DNA of 64,000 nucleotides from Intestinibacter bartlettii (GCF_018917435.1 NZ_JAHLOQ010000009.1:1-64000), one strand, 5' to 3'. Positions 1-9,093 are shown, numbered from the stretch's first letter. The notes: generated by a model from the letters alone, not told the origin. Numbers and translations are program-made.

Positions 1-34
1 GAGGCCGTGAGTTCGAATCTCATTATCCACCCCA
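1..34 (+). tRNA. tRNA-His, 3' part only
   Basis: Only the T arm and the 3' acceptor strand with CCA are inside the window. The T loop reads TTCGAAT between GTGAG and CTCAT. The acceptor strand TATCCAC is followed by C and then CCA. A C at the discriminator position is characteristic of bacterial tRNA-His, so His is the best guess. The anticodon lies outside the window, so the identity is inferred. Confidence 0.6.
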
Positions 35-43
35 AAACAATAT

Positions 44-119
44 GACTCATTAGCTCAGTCGGTAGAGCACTTGACTTTTAATCAAGGTGTCCGGAGTTCG
101 AATCTCCGATGGGTCACCA
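44..119 (+). tRNA. tRNA-Lys (anticodon TTT)
   Basis: Complete 76-nt cloverleaf with an encoded CCA end. The acceptor GACTCAT pairs with ATGGGTC. The anticodon loop carries TTT between TTGAC and the matching 3' strand. The T loop is TTCGAAT. It is the second member of a tightly spaced tRNA run. Confidence 0.95.
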
Positions 120-126
120 ATTTAAT

Positions 127-201
127 GGCGACATGACCAAGTGGCTAAGGTAGAGGACTGCAACTCCTTCATCCCCAGTTCGAATCTGGGTGTCGCCTCC
201 A
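127..201 (+). tRNA. tRNA-Cys (anticodon GCA)
   Basis: Complete 75-nt cloverleaf with an encoded CCA. The acceptor GGCGACA pairs with TGTCGCC. The anticodon is GCA in the loop ACTGCAACT. The discriminator is T, the expected base for tRNA-Cys. Confidence 0.95.
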
Positions 202-206
202 GATAA

Positions 207-283
207 GCGCCTATAGCTCAACTGGATAGAGTGTCTGACTACGAATCAGAAGGTTGGGGGTTCGAGTCCCTCTGGGCGCACCA
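207..283 (+). tRNA. tRNA-Arg (anticodon ACG)
   Basis: Complete cloverleaf with an encoded CCA. The acceptor GCGCCTA pairs with the 3' strand TGGGCGC. The anticodon ACG sits between GACT and AATC; the A is normally edited to inosine and reads CGN codons. The protein-coding frame across this gene is a chance frame. Confidence 0.94.
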
Positions 284-296
284 TACAACCATATGC

Positions 297-372
297 GGGA
301 TTATAGCTCAGCTGGGAGAGCACCTGCCTTACAAGCAGGGGGTCACAGGTTCGAGCCCTGTTAATCCCACCA
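297..372 (+). tRNA. tRNA-Val (anticodon TAC)
   Basis: Complete 76-nt cloverleaf with an encoded CCA. The acceptor GGGATTA pairs exactly with TAATCCC. The anticodon loop CTTACAA contains TAC. It is the last gene of the tRNA cluster, followed three bases later by a terminator. Confidence 0.95.
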
Positions 373-374
373 GT

Positions 375-410
375 AAAACCTTTAGTGAATATTCACTAAA
401 GGTTTTTTTA
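375..410 (+). terminator. Intrinsic terminator of the tRNA cluster
   Basis: A perfect 16-bp palindrome (375-390 with 391-406, arms AAAACCTTTAGTGAAT and its complement) is followed by a T run. It closes the tRNA operon. Confidence 0.9.
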
Positions 411-549
411 TATTTAATTTATAATTTATAAGAATTTATAGGTAAGACATTTTTCATAATATAATATATAATTATATTATTGAGATAATCTTAATTAAGG
501 TTATATTATGAAAAATATGTATATAATAATTAAAAAATAAGAAAGGAGA

Positions 550-584
550 ATCAGATATATTATAATTAAATAAAGTTATCTGAT
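550..584 (+). repeat. Inverted repeat upstream of the hypothetical gene
   Basis: ATCAGATA at 550-557 is complementary to TATCTGAT at 577-584, with a 19-nt loop. It lies just before the ribosome binding site of the gene at 596, directly after a GGAG at 545-548. It could be an operator or a 5'-UTR hairpin. No family is recognised. Confidence 0.35.
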
Positions 585-595
585 ATAAAGGAATT

Positions 596-1009
596 TTGTA
601 TATAATATTTGACGAACAAATAATTGATAGCGAAGAAATAAAAGACTTAATAGAAGCAAAAAGTAATTTTAAAGTTGAAAAAGATATGTGTAAAGCAACT
701 AAAAGGGAAGATGTTTTAGCATACTTATTAACTTTAGATGTTGATTTAATTAAAAAAGAAATAGAAGAAGAATATGATTTAAATGGGATGGAAATGGATG
801 ACCTATTTGAAGAATATATGCAAATTGCAGAAGAAAAGGCAATGGAGTTAGAAGATTTAATGCCAATGTATTCAATTATGGAGGCTAGATCTTATAAATG
901 GGATATGAGCGAAAATAAAATAAAAACAGTAATGGCTGTAGCTCACACAGATTTAGGTACACTAAGACTTTCTGATGTTGTAAAGAGATTATTATCTGAA
1001 ACAGATTAA
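596..1009 (+). CDS. Hypothetical acidic protein
   Basis: A 137-residue protein rich in Glu and Asp that I do not recognise. The start is a TTG preceded by AAAGGA at 587-592. The next in-frame ATG is about 30 codons later and has no better ribosome binding site. The sequence looks soluble and helical, with an acidic middle section (residues ~48-90) and no signal peptide, membrane segment or cysteine motif. It stands alone between the tRNA cluster and pyruvate carboxylase, with no operon partner. Base composition and codon use match the neighbours, so transfer is not suggested. Function is unknown. Confidence 0.75.
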   Translation: MYIIFDEQIIDSEEIKDLIEAKSNFKVEKDMCKATKREDVLAYLLTLDVDLIKKEIEEEYDLNGMEMDDLFEEYMQIAEEKAMELEDLMPMYSIMEARSYKWDMSENKIKTVMAVAHTDLGTLRLSDVVKRLLSETD

Positions 1010-1416
1010 TAATATAGATATGCAATAATAAATAATTTGAGTTATCATACTTTCATCGTAGTATAGGGGAAGATTATAGTATTATGTAAAAACTATTTAA
1101 TATAATAAAAATTATGAGATTATTAAAACAATAAATTAATAATTTTATAAAATAATATAAAAATATTTAATTTATGTACATTTTATAATGAATTAATGGT
1201 TTTATTCATATAAATAAAAATATTATATTATGGGTGATAAAAAAGATTCTAAAATTACTTAAATTTTATATGGTATTTTTTGTGAAAGCATAAATAATGT
1301 TATATATTGAAAGAAATTTTATTATTAATTAAGGAACTTATTAAAAGTAGTTTAAAATTAAATTAAATTGATTTATAATCTTAAATATTACGATGAAAAT
1401 GAACAGGGGGGATAAT
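1010..1416. other. 407-bp intergenic region before pyc
   Basis: Very AT-rich. The only features I see are a weak short hairpin near 1044-1066 (ATACT pairing with AGTAT) and the candidate promoter at 1280-1308. No open frame of note and no known riboswitch motif. Confidence 0.5.
1280..1308 (+). promoter_or_regulatory. Candidate sigma-A promoter for pyc
   Basis: TTGTGA, 17 bp, TATATT. This leaves a leader of about 100 nt before pyc. It is a reasonable but not perfect match in a very AT-rich region. Confidence 0.4.
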
Positions 1417-4400
1417 ATGCAAAAGAAATTTAAAAAAATATTGGTTGCAAATAGAGGAGAAATTGCAATTAGAATATTTAGAGCATGTGCAGAATTAGGA
1501 ATAAAAAGTGTAGGGATATATAGTAAAGAAGATAAATACAGCTTATTTAGAACAAAAGCTGATGAGTCTTATTTAATAGGGGAAGATAAGGGTCCTATTG
1601 ATGTCTATTTAGATATGGATGGAATAATATCATTAGCAAAAGAAAAGAATGTAGATGCTATACATCCAGGTTACGGTTTTTTAGCCGAAAATTCAGGATT
1701 TGTGCGCAAATGTGAAGAAAATGGAATTGCTTTTATAGGACCATCAGCAGATATAATGGATAAGATGGGGGATAAAATAAATTCTAAGAAAGTAGCACAT
1801 TCTGCTGGCGTTCCAACTATCCCAGGGGTTGATAAAGTTATTGAAACAGTTGAAGAAGCTAAAGAGGTAGCTGACTATGTTGGATATCCAGTAATGGTTA
1901 AGGCATCTAACGGTGGTGGCGGTAGAGGTATGAGAGTTGTTTATAATGAAAAAGATTTAGCTCTTGAATACGAAACTGCATGCAGTGAATCAAGAAAGGC
2001 TTTCGGTAAAGCTGTTATATTTATAGAAAAATATATTGTTGATCCAAAACATGTAGAAGTACAAATATTAGGGGATAAAGAAGGTAATATCGTACATCTA
2101 TATGAAAGAGACTGTTCAGTACAAAGAAGACATCAAAAAATAATTGAATATGCACCAGCATTTTCTCTACCTACAGAAGTAAGAGAAAATATATGCAGTG
2201 ATGCAGTAAAAATAGCTAAGACTGTTGGATATGTAAACGCAGGTACTTTAGAATTCTTAGTTGATGCTCAAGGTAATCACTATTTTATAGAGATGAATCC
2301 AAGGGTTCAAGTTGAGCATACTGTAACAGAAGAAGTAACTGGTATAGATATAGTACAAAGCCAAATATTAATAGCAGAAGGATACACTTTAGATAGTGAA
2401 GAAATAGATATAAAATCTCAAGACGATGTAAAAGTTAGTGGATTCTCTATCCAATGTAGAATAACAACAGAAGATCCTAAAAACAACTTTATGCCGGACA
2501 CAGGTAAAATACAAGTTTATAGAACTGGTTCAGGAGCTGGTATAAGACTTGATGGTGGTAATGGTTGTGCAGGATTTGACATAAGCCCATATTATGATAG
2601 TTTATTAGTTAAAACTGTTTCTTGGGACAGAACATTCAAAAAAGCAATCAATAAAATGCTAAGATCTATAAGAGAATTTAGAATCAGAGGTGTAAAAACT
2701 AACGTTGGATTCTTAATTAACGTACTAGAAAGTCCTGTATTCCAAGAAGGAAAATGTAGTACTAAATTTATAGATGAACATCCAGAATTATTTAATATAA
2801 AAGAAAGTAAAAATAGAGCAACAAAATTGCTTCAATTCATAGGAAATGTTATAGTAAACGAAAATAAATGTCAACAAAAACCAGTGTTTACTAAACCACG
2901 AAAACCAATAATAAGAACAGACATACCAAACATCGAAGGAAGTCGACAACAACTAGAAAGACTAGGAAAACAAGCATACATAGAAAAAATCAAAAACGAA
3001 AAAAAATTATTATTAACAGATACATCTATGAGGGATGCACATCAATCTTTAGTAGCTACAAGATTAAGAACTTATGATTTTCTACAAGCAGCACCAGCTA
3101 CTGAAGCTTATATGAAGGATTTATTCTCATTAGAAATGTGGGGAGGAGCTACATTTGATGTTGCATATAGATTCTTAAATGAATCACCATGGAGAAGATT
3201 ACAAAAACTAAGAGAAGAAATACCAGATATATTATTCCAAATGTTATTTAGAGCATCTAATGGTGTTGGATATACTAATTATCCTGACAATGTTATAACT
3301 GAATTTATAAAAGAATCAGCAAAACAAGGAATAGATGTAATAAGAATATTTGACTCACTTAACTGGGTTGAAAATATGAAATTATCAATAGATGCTGGAT
3401 TAGAAACAGGAAAAATAGTAGAAGCTACTATGTGTTATACAGGAGATATATTAGACCCTTCTAAATCTAAATATAATCTTGAATATTATATAAATATGGC
3501 CAAAGAATTAGAAGCATTAGGAACAGATATAATCTGTATAAAAGATATGGCAGGTTTATTAAAACCACATGCAGCTTATACTTTAGTAAAAGCATTAAAA
3601 GACAATGTTAATACTCCAATCCATTTACATACTCATGATACTAGTGGTAATGGTGTTGCAACTTGTTTAATGGCTTCTAAAGCTGGTGTAGATATAGTAG
3701 ATACAGCTTTACAATCAATGGCAGGACTTACAAGTCAACCATCATTAAATGCAATAGTAGAAGCTTTAAGATTTGATGAAAGAGACACTAAGATAGATTT
3801 ATTTGGATATGAACAAATAGGCGACTACTATTATGATTTAAGAGAAGTTTATAAAAAATTTGAAAGTGGTTTAACTACTTCTTTTGCACAAATATATCAA
3901 TATGAAATGCCAGGGGGACAATATTCTAACCTTAAGGCACAAGCAGATAGTTTAGGATTACAAGATGAATTTGATTCAGTAAAGGAAAACTATCAAAAAG
4001 CTAATAAAATATTAGGAGATATAATAAAAGTTACACCATCTTCTAAAGTCGTTGGAGATTTAGCTATATTTATGACTAAAAATAAATTAGATGAAGAAAA
4101 CATAATAGAAGAAGGTAAAAAATTATCATTCCCAGATTCAGTAGTTGATTACTGTAAAGGAATGATAGGTCAACCAGTTGGTGGAATACCTCAAGATTTA
4201 CAACAAGTTGTATTAAAAGGTGAGGCTCCTATAACAGAAAGACCAGGTAAATTAATGCCACTTGCTGATTTTGAAGAAGATAGAAAATATTTAGATGAAA
4301 AATTCACTATGGATTCTAATATAAGAAACATATTAAGTTATGAATTATATCCAAAAGTTTATGAAGATTATTTAAGACATCTTCAAGAATATAATGATAT

Positions 4401-4884
4401 ATCTAAATTAGAAAGTCATGTATTCTTCTATGGATTAGATAAAGATGAAGAATGTGACGTTGAAATAGAAGAAGGTAAATCACTATCTATAAGATTAATT
4501 GGTGTTGGTGAAGTAAAAGAAAATGGATATAGAACAGTAATCTTTAGAATGAATGGTTCTTTAAGAGAAGTTGAAATAAAAGATAAAAACTTCTCAGGAT
4601 TAATAAAACAAGTTGAACTTGCTGACATGAATGATCCATTACAAATAGGAGCAGCTATTCCAGGTAAAGTTGTTAAAACTCTTGTTAAAAAAGGCGATAT
4701 AGTAGAAGAAAATCAACCATTAATAGTTATAGAAGCTATGAAGATGGAAACTAATATAGTTGCTAAGGTAGCTGGTAAAATATCTTCAATAGAAGTTAGA
4801 GAAGGAGATATGGTTACAGATAAACAATTATTAATGACTATGGATGCTATTGAAGAAGAGGCTGCAGCAACAGAAGAAGCATAG
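1417..4884 (+). CDS. pyc: Pyruvate carboxylase
   Basis: Biotin-dependent enzyme that carboxylates pyruvate to oxaloacetate, the anaplerotic entry to the incomplete TCA route. The 1155-residue single chain has the full family layout. The N-terminal biotin carboxylase/ATP-grasp domain spans ~1-450, with the glycine-rich loop GGGGRGM near residue 166. The HMG-CoA-lyase-like carboxyltransferase domain is ~520-800, beginning at SMRDAHQS near 537. A carboxylase-associated domain follows, and the C-terminal biotinyl domain has EAMKM with the biotin-accepting Lys at ~1109. The start at 1417 is chosen because GGGGGG at 1406-1411 sits six bases upstream; the ATG at 1393 lies before that site. The linker between the first two domains (about 2850-3010) has noticeably different codon choice. 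It is monocistronic and followed by a terminator. Confidence 0.97.
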   Translation: MQKKFKKILVANRGEIAIRIFRACAELGIKSVGIYSKEDKYSLFRTKADESYLIGEDKGPIDVYLDMDGIISLAKEKNVDAIHPGYGFLAENSGFVRKCEENGIAFIGPSADIMDKMGDKINSKKVAHSAGVPTIPGVDKVIETVEEAKEVADYVGYPVMVKASNGGGGRGMRVVYNEKDLALEYETACSESRKAFGKAVIFIEKYIVDPKHVEVQILGDKEGNIVHLYERDCSVQRRHQKIIEYAPAFSLPTEVRENICSDAVKIAKTVGYVNAGTLEFLVDAQGNHYFIEMNPRVQVEHTVTEEVTGIDIVQSQILIAEGYTLDSEEIDIKSQDDVKVSGFSIQCRITTEDPKNNFMPDTGKIQVYRTGSGAGIRLDGGNGCAGFDISPYYDSLLVKTVSWDRTFKKAINKMLRSIREFRIRGVKTNVGFLINVLESPVFQEGKCSTKFIDEHPELFNIKESKNRATKLLQFIGNVIVNENKCQQKPVFTKPRKPIIRTDIPNIEGSRQQLERLGKQAYIEKIKNEKKLLLTDTSMRDAHQSLVATRLRTYDFLQAAPATEAYMKDLFSLEMWGGATFDVAYRFLNESPWRRLQKLREEIPDILFQMLFRASNGVGYTNYPDNVITEFIKESAKQGIDVIRIFDSLNWVENMKLSIDAGLETGKIVEATMCYTGDILDPSKSKYNLEYYINMAKELEALGTDIICIKDMAGLLKPHAAYTLVKALKDNVNTPIHLHTHDTSGNGVATCLMASKAGVDIVDTALQSMAGLTSQPSLNAIVEALRFDERDTKIDLFGYEQIGDYYYDLREVYKKFESGLTTSFAQIYQYEMPGGQYSNLKAQADSLGLQDEFDSVKENYQKANKILGDIIKVTPSSKVVGDLAIFMTKNKLDEENIIEEGKKLSFPDSVVDYCKGMIGQPVGGIPQDLQQVVLKGEAPITERPGKLMPLADFEEDRKYLDEKFTMDSNIRNILSYELYPKVYEDYLRHLQEYNDISKLESHVFFYGLDKDEECDVEIEEGKSLSIRLIGVGEVKENGYRTVIFRMNGSLREVEIKDKNFSGLIKQVELADMNDPLQIGAAIPGKVVKTLVKKGDIVEENQPLIVIEAMKMETNIVAKVAGKISSIEVREGDMVTDKQLLMTMDAIEEEAAATEEA

Positions 4885-4956
4885 TAAATACAAATATTAA
4901 GATATTAATTTATTATATAGTATTAAACAAAAAGACAATATAAATTACCTAAAAAG

Positions 4957-4989
4957 GGCGGACTTTGTAAAAAGTTCGCCTTGTATTTT
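4957..4989 (+). terminator. Terminator after pyc
   Basis: GGCGGACTT at 4957-4965 pairs with AAGTTCGCC at 4972-4980 (one G-T pair) and is followed by a T-rich tract. Confidence 0.75.
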
Positions 4990-5275
4990 GTCATAAAAAG
5001 GAGTAAATATGCTAAAAATCAGATGTATAATCGTATCTTAAATTCAGTATACAAAAAAACGGTTACACTATTGGAATAACAATAAAAAAATTGCAAATAT
5101 AAAGAGGAAAATTATACTTATATGTAGAAATATATTTAACTATAAAGTAAATAATTCTTTTTAATATGGCATATAATGTAATAAAAGGGATTATATATTA
5201 TAAAAAATATATAAATAAAAATATTAAGGAAATCAACGACTTAAATTTTTATAACAAACAAAGGTAGGTGCTCTT
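4990..5275. other. AT-rich intergenic region before the EF-G-like gene
   Basis: Part of a 391-bp gap. Apart from the pyc terminator at its start I see only AT-rich DNA. A TATAAT at 5172-5177 has no convincing -35 partner. Confidence 0.4.
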
Positions 5276-7210
5276 ATGAAAGTATATGATAGTAACAATT
5301 TAAGAAATATTGCGATTTTAGGCCATAGTGGTTGTGGTAAAACAAATTTAATAGAAGCAATAGCATACACTGCTAATCTTACAAATAAAATACCACAATT
5401 AAGTGATAAAACTAATATGACTTATAGTATGGGACTAGTACCAGTAGAATACAATGGTATCAAATATAATTTATTAGATACTCCTGGATACTTCGATTTT
5501 TGCGGAGAAGTAATTTCTTCTCTAAGAGCTTGTACAGCAGCAGTTATAGTAATAGATGCTACAAACCCTATACAAGTAGGAACAGAAAAGTCACTAGAGT
5601 TTACTGAAAATATGCCTAAGATAATGTTTATTAATAAAATTGATAATGAAAAAGCTAGATACAAAGATGCAATAGACATGTTAAGAGAAAAATACGATAA
5701 AAAAATAGTACCAATGATAATACCTGAATACAAAGATAAACAATTTGTTAAATTACATAATATATTAGATAACTTACAAGAAGCATTTGATGGAGATTTT
5801 GAACAACAAGCATTAGCTATAAAAGAAGGTTTAATGGAACTTGTTGCAGAAGCTGACGATGCTTATTTAGATAAATACTTTAGTGGTGAAAGATTTACTG
5901 AAGAAGAATTACAAAAAGGAATCACAATAGGTATAAAGAGAGGGGATATAATCCCAGTTATATGTGGTTCAACTATAAATAATATAGGAACAAAAGAAAT
6001 ATTAGAAACATTAGAATCTTATATCTATCCAGGTCATACAGATAGTGAATCACCATTTAGAGGACAAGTATTCAAAACAATGGTTGACCCATTCACAGGA
6101 AAAATGTCTTATATAAAAATAATAGAAGGAACTTTAAAGAAAGACATGGAAGTTATAGATATAACTCAAGATAAGAAAGAAAAAATATCTAATATATATA
6201 CAACATTAAAAGGTAACCTAGAAGAACTTCAAGAAGCAAAAGCTGGTGATATAGTAGTAGTAACTAAAGTTGGTTCATTAAAAACAGGAGATACTATTGC
6301 AGAAAAAGCAGATGCTATACCACTTCCTCCAATAGAATTACCAAAACCACAAATTTATTATGCAATTGTGCCTAAAAATAAAGGGGACGAAGAAAAAATT
6401 GCTTCTTGTTTAAATAAAGTTTCTGAAGAAGATCCAACTATACATTGGTATAGAAATCCTGAAACTAAACAAACTCTTGTTGGTGGACAAGGTGAATTAC
6501 ATATAAACACTATCAAGAAACAAATGAAGGATAAATATGGTGTAGATTTTGATCTAGAAGACATAAAAGTTGCTTATAGAGAAACAATCAAAGGTAGTTC
6601 AGATGTTCAAGGTAAACACAAAAAACAATCTGGTGGACGTGGACAATATGGTGATGTTAAGATAAGATTCTCAAGATCTACAGAGGACTTTGAATTCTCA
6701 GAAGAAATATTTGGTGGTTCTGTTCCAAAATCATATATACCAGCTGTAGAAAAAGGCTTAAAGGATTCTATGCAAAAAGGTATCTTAGCAGGTTACCCAG
6801 TTACAAATATTAAGGCTGTATTATATGATGGTTCTTACCATGATGTAGACTCTTCTGAAATGGCATTTAAAACTGCAGCTTCAATAGCATTTAAAAAAGG
6901 TATGCAAGAAGCAAAACCTATTTTACTAGAACCTATAATGAAATTAAAAATAACAGTTCCAGAAGAATATATGGGAGATGTTATGGGTGATATAAATAAG
7001 AGAAGAGGTAAAATCTTAGGTATGGAACCTGACGACAGAGGCAAACAAGTTATATTTGCTGAAGCACCTCAAAGTGAAACATTTAAATATGCAATAGACT
7101 TAAGAGCAATGACTCAAGGTAGAGGTCAATTTGAAATGGAAATAGAAAAATATGAAGAAGTTCCAGCTCAAATAGCTAAGAAAATAATAGAAGAAGCTCA
7201 AGAAAATTAA
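5276..7210 (+). CDS. EF-G-like translation factor GTPase
   Basis: A 644-residue paralogue of elongation factor G. The G1 loop GHSGCGKT is at 16-23, G3 DTPG at 68-71 and G4 NKID at 120-123. They are followed by the domain II beta-barrel (~270-350) and the EF-G III-V domains, with the RGQYGD-type domain IV segment near 460. It is shorter than canonical EF-G (~690), and the usual RGITI switch-I segment is not present in that form. This places it in the EF-G-like/FusA2 group rather than the housekeeping factor. Its exact role on the ribosome is not known from sequence. AGGTAGGTG precedes the start. It is monocistronic, with its own terminator. Confidence 0.85.
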   Translation: MKVYDSNNLRNIAILGHSGCGKTNLIEAIAYTANLTNKIPQLSDKTNMTYSMGLVPVEYNGIKYNLLDTPGYFDFCGEVISSLRACTAAVIVIDATNPIQVGTEKSLEFTENMPKIMFINKIDNEKARYKDAIDMLREKYDKKIVPMIIPEYKDKQFVKLHNILDNLQEAFDGDFEQQALAIKEGLMELVAEADDAYLDKYFSGERFTEEELQKGITIGIKRGDIIPVICGSTINNIGTKEILETLESYIYPGHTDSESPFRGQVFKTMVDPFTGKMSYIKIIEGTLKKDMEVIDITQDKKEKISNIYTTLKGNLEELQEAKAGDIVVVTKVGSLKTGDTIAEKADAIPLPPIELPKPQIYYAIVPKNKGDEEKIASCLNKVSEEDPTIHWYRNPETKQTLVGGQGELHINTIKKQMKDKYGVDFDLEDIKVAYRETIKGSSDVQGKHKKQSGGRGQYGDVKIRFSRSTEDFEFSEEIFGGSVPKSYIPAVEKGLKDSMQKGILAGYPVTNIKAVLYDGSYHDVDSSEMAFKTAASIAFKKGMQEAKPILLEPIMKLKITVPEEYMGDVMGDINKRRGKILGMEPDDRGKQVIFAEAPQSETFKYAIDLRAMTQGRGQFEMEIEKYEEVPAQIAKKIIEEAQEN

Positions 7211-7228
7211 TATTTAAAATCATATAAA

Positions 7229-7270
7229 GGGGACTTATACAGTGTTATTTTGTATAAGTTCCTTTTTGTT
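7229..7270 (+). terminator. Terminator after the EF-G-like gene
   Basis: GGGGACTTATACA (7230-7242) pairs with TGTATAAGTTCC (7251-7262) and is followed by TTTTTG. Confidence 0.85.
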
Positions 7271-7498
7271 GTGAATGAATATAAAAAAGTATATAATTAT
7301 AAATAATAGTCAAAAAAGCATCTCAATAGCTTTGAAAATAGTAAAATAATTATATCAAAAAAATTAATTTGCATTGAATTAACAAAAAAGAGGTAATAAT
7401 AATATTATGTGCTATGAAGAAATCTAAATATTTAGAAAATCAACTTAAAATTATTAGGAAATATTAGAATGGCTATTTTATTTATGAGGAGGGATAAT

Positions 7499-8092
7499 AT
7501 GTTGTGTCAAAAATGTAATAAAAAAGTAGCTACAGTTTTTATAAGTACAGTTGTTAATGGCAAGAATAGTCAAATGTACTTATGTACAGATTGTGCAAAA
7601 GAATTTCACGATAGCATGAGTCCTGACATGCAAATTCCTTTTCCTATAAACGACATTTTATCAAATATGGAATTTAATGAAGATACAATAAATAATTTGA
7701 TAAAAGATTTAAAGGAAATAGAGGGTAAAAATGTAGTTGAAGGGGTAATCGAAAGTGATGATGTTGAATCTTTACAAGAAGACAATCAAAAAATAGATAT
7801 TACATGTAGTGTTTGCAATACTTCTTTTGAGGAATACAAGAAAACTGGAAAACTAGGTTGTAGCAAATGCTATTCAACTTTTGAAAAACAGTTAAAACCT
7901 ATACTAGAAGGAATTTATGGGTATTCAGAACATATAGGTAAATTTCCTAAAAATAAATTTAAAGATACTGATGCAATTAGAACAGTTGAACAACTAAAAG
8001 AACAATTGAATATGGCTATTCAAGAGGAAGAATATGAGCAGGCTGCTAAACTTAGAGATGAAATATTACAGTTAGAAGCTAATGATATGTAG
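7499..8092 (+). CDS. mcsA: McsA, zinc-finger activator of the McsB arginine kinase
   Basis: A 197-residue protein with four CxxC pairs (C3/C6, C29/C32, C103/C106, C121/C124) and a C-terminal UVR motif (~161-195). This is the standard McsA layout. In Bacillus, McsA binds and stimulates McsB. The start at 7499 follows GAGGAGGGA; an upstream in-frame ATG at 7469 precedes this site and would add ten residues ahead of the first zinc finger. mcsB begins 11 bases after the stop, and clpC follows. Most Firmicutes have ctsR directly upstream. Here the 288 bases before mcsA contain only the preceding terminator and AT-rich DNA. Confidence 0.93.
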   Translation: MLCQKCNKKVATVFISTVVNGKNSQMYLCTDCAKEFHDSMSPDMQIPFPINDILSNMEFNEDTINNLIKDLKEIEGKNVVEGVIESDDVESLQEDNQKIDITCSVCNTSFEEYKKTGKLGCSKCYSTFEKQLKPILEGIYGYSEHIGKFPKNKFKDTDAIRTVEQLKEQLNMAIQEEEYEQAAKLRDEILQLEANDM

Positions 8093-8103
8093 GAGGAATT
8101 TAT

Positions 8104-9093
8104 ATGGAACAAAGTGCAGTAATGAAATCAAAAATAGAAATAGCAAGAAATTTAAATGGTTACTCATTTCCACATAAGTTATCTAGTCAAGAAGCTGATA
8201 TTATAATAGAAAAAGTAAAAAACACGTTGTCTGACTCTAAATATGAGTTTATTTTACATAAGAAAAGTGAATTAAGTGAAATAGAAATAAGCTCTCTAAT
8301 AGAAAGAGAATTAATAGATGACAATTTCTTATCAAGTCAAAACGGAGCACTGCTTATTAATGATGATAAAACAATATGTGTATTAATAAATGGACTAGAC
8401 CATATAAAAATCCAGGTAGTTGGAAATAATGACATTAAAGGTTTATATGAAATAGGAAATGAAATAGATGACATATTAGAAGATCGACTAGAATATGCTT
8501 TTGATAAAGATTTAGGATATTTAACAACATGCCCTGTTAACGTTGGTACAGGGCTTAAAGTTACTAATACTATACATATACCATCTATAGAAAAATTAAA
8601 ACAAGTAGATGATTACTACAAAATAGCACACAAAATAGGTGTTAATTTTAAAGGGGTATACGGAAAAACAAAATCTATATTAGGAAGCTTATATACTATA
8701 TCTAATAGTGTAATGCTTGGAAGATCTGAAGCTAATATCATACAAAGTGTAGAAAGTATGTCAAATGATTTAAGTAAAAGAGAGTATGAATCAAGAGATG
8801 TATTAAAAAATCTTGAAAAAATGGATTTAGAAGATGAGATTTTTAGATCATTAGCAATATTATCAAGTGCTAGAGTAATTACTAATTCAGAGCTAATGAA
8901 ATGCTTATCTAATGTAAAATTAGGTATAGAAATGGGTTATATAGAGGATGTAAATTTAGAAAAAATAACAAAATTGATGACAGGAAGACAGCCTTACTTA
9001 AAAATTATAAGTGCATATGATGAACAAGATAAAATAGAAAGAGCATCTTATATTAGAAGGGAATTTAGTCTAGCTAATAGAAATAATAAATAA
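8104..9093 (+). CDS. mcsB: McsB-like protein, phosphagen-kinase fold with degenerate active site
   Basis: By position and overall similarity this is McsB, the protein-arginine kinase that tags proteins for ClpC-ClpP. At 329 residues it is shorter at the N-terminus than the usual ~350-360. The nucleotide-binding and catalytic residues are altered. The conserved SSRIRLAR segment reads KSKIEIAR (8-15). The NEEDHIRIQ motif carrying the catalytic Glu reads NGLDHIKIQ (96-104). GTGLR is GTGLK (148-152). RGIYGE is KGVYGK (183-188). The active-site Cys (C143 in CPVNVGTG) and the general fold are kept. The frame is intact and shows no decay, so it looks like a selected pseudokinase or strongly divergent enzyme. 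GGAGG precedes the start. Confidence 0.85.
   Translation: MEQSAVMKSKIEIARNLNGYSFPHKLSSQEADIIIEKVKNTLSDSKYEFILHKKSELSEIEISSLIERELIDDNFLSSQNGALLINDDKTICVLINGLDHIKIQVVGNNDIKGLYEIGNEIDDILEDRLEYAFDKDLGYLTTCPVNVGTGLKVTNTIHIPSIEKLKQVDDYYKIAHKIGVNFKGVYGKTKSILGSLYTISNSVMLGRSEANIIQSVESMSNDLSKREYESRDVLKNLEKMDLEDEIFRSLAILSSARVITNSELMKCLSNVKLGIEMGYIEDVNLEKITKLMTGRQPYLKIISAYDEQDKIERASYIRREFSLANRNNK

Noticed and set aside
231-431. Open frame across the tRNA-Arg and tRNA-Val genes
   Set aside because: It runs through two complete cloverleafs and has no ribosome binding site; it is a chance frame.
7271-7498. Overlooked ctsR gene
   Set aside because: Only ~230 bases are available and all frames are interrupted; CtsR needs about 450 bases.
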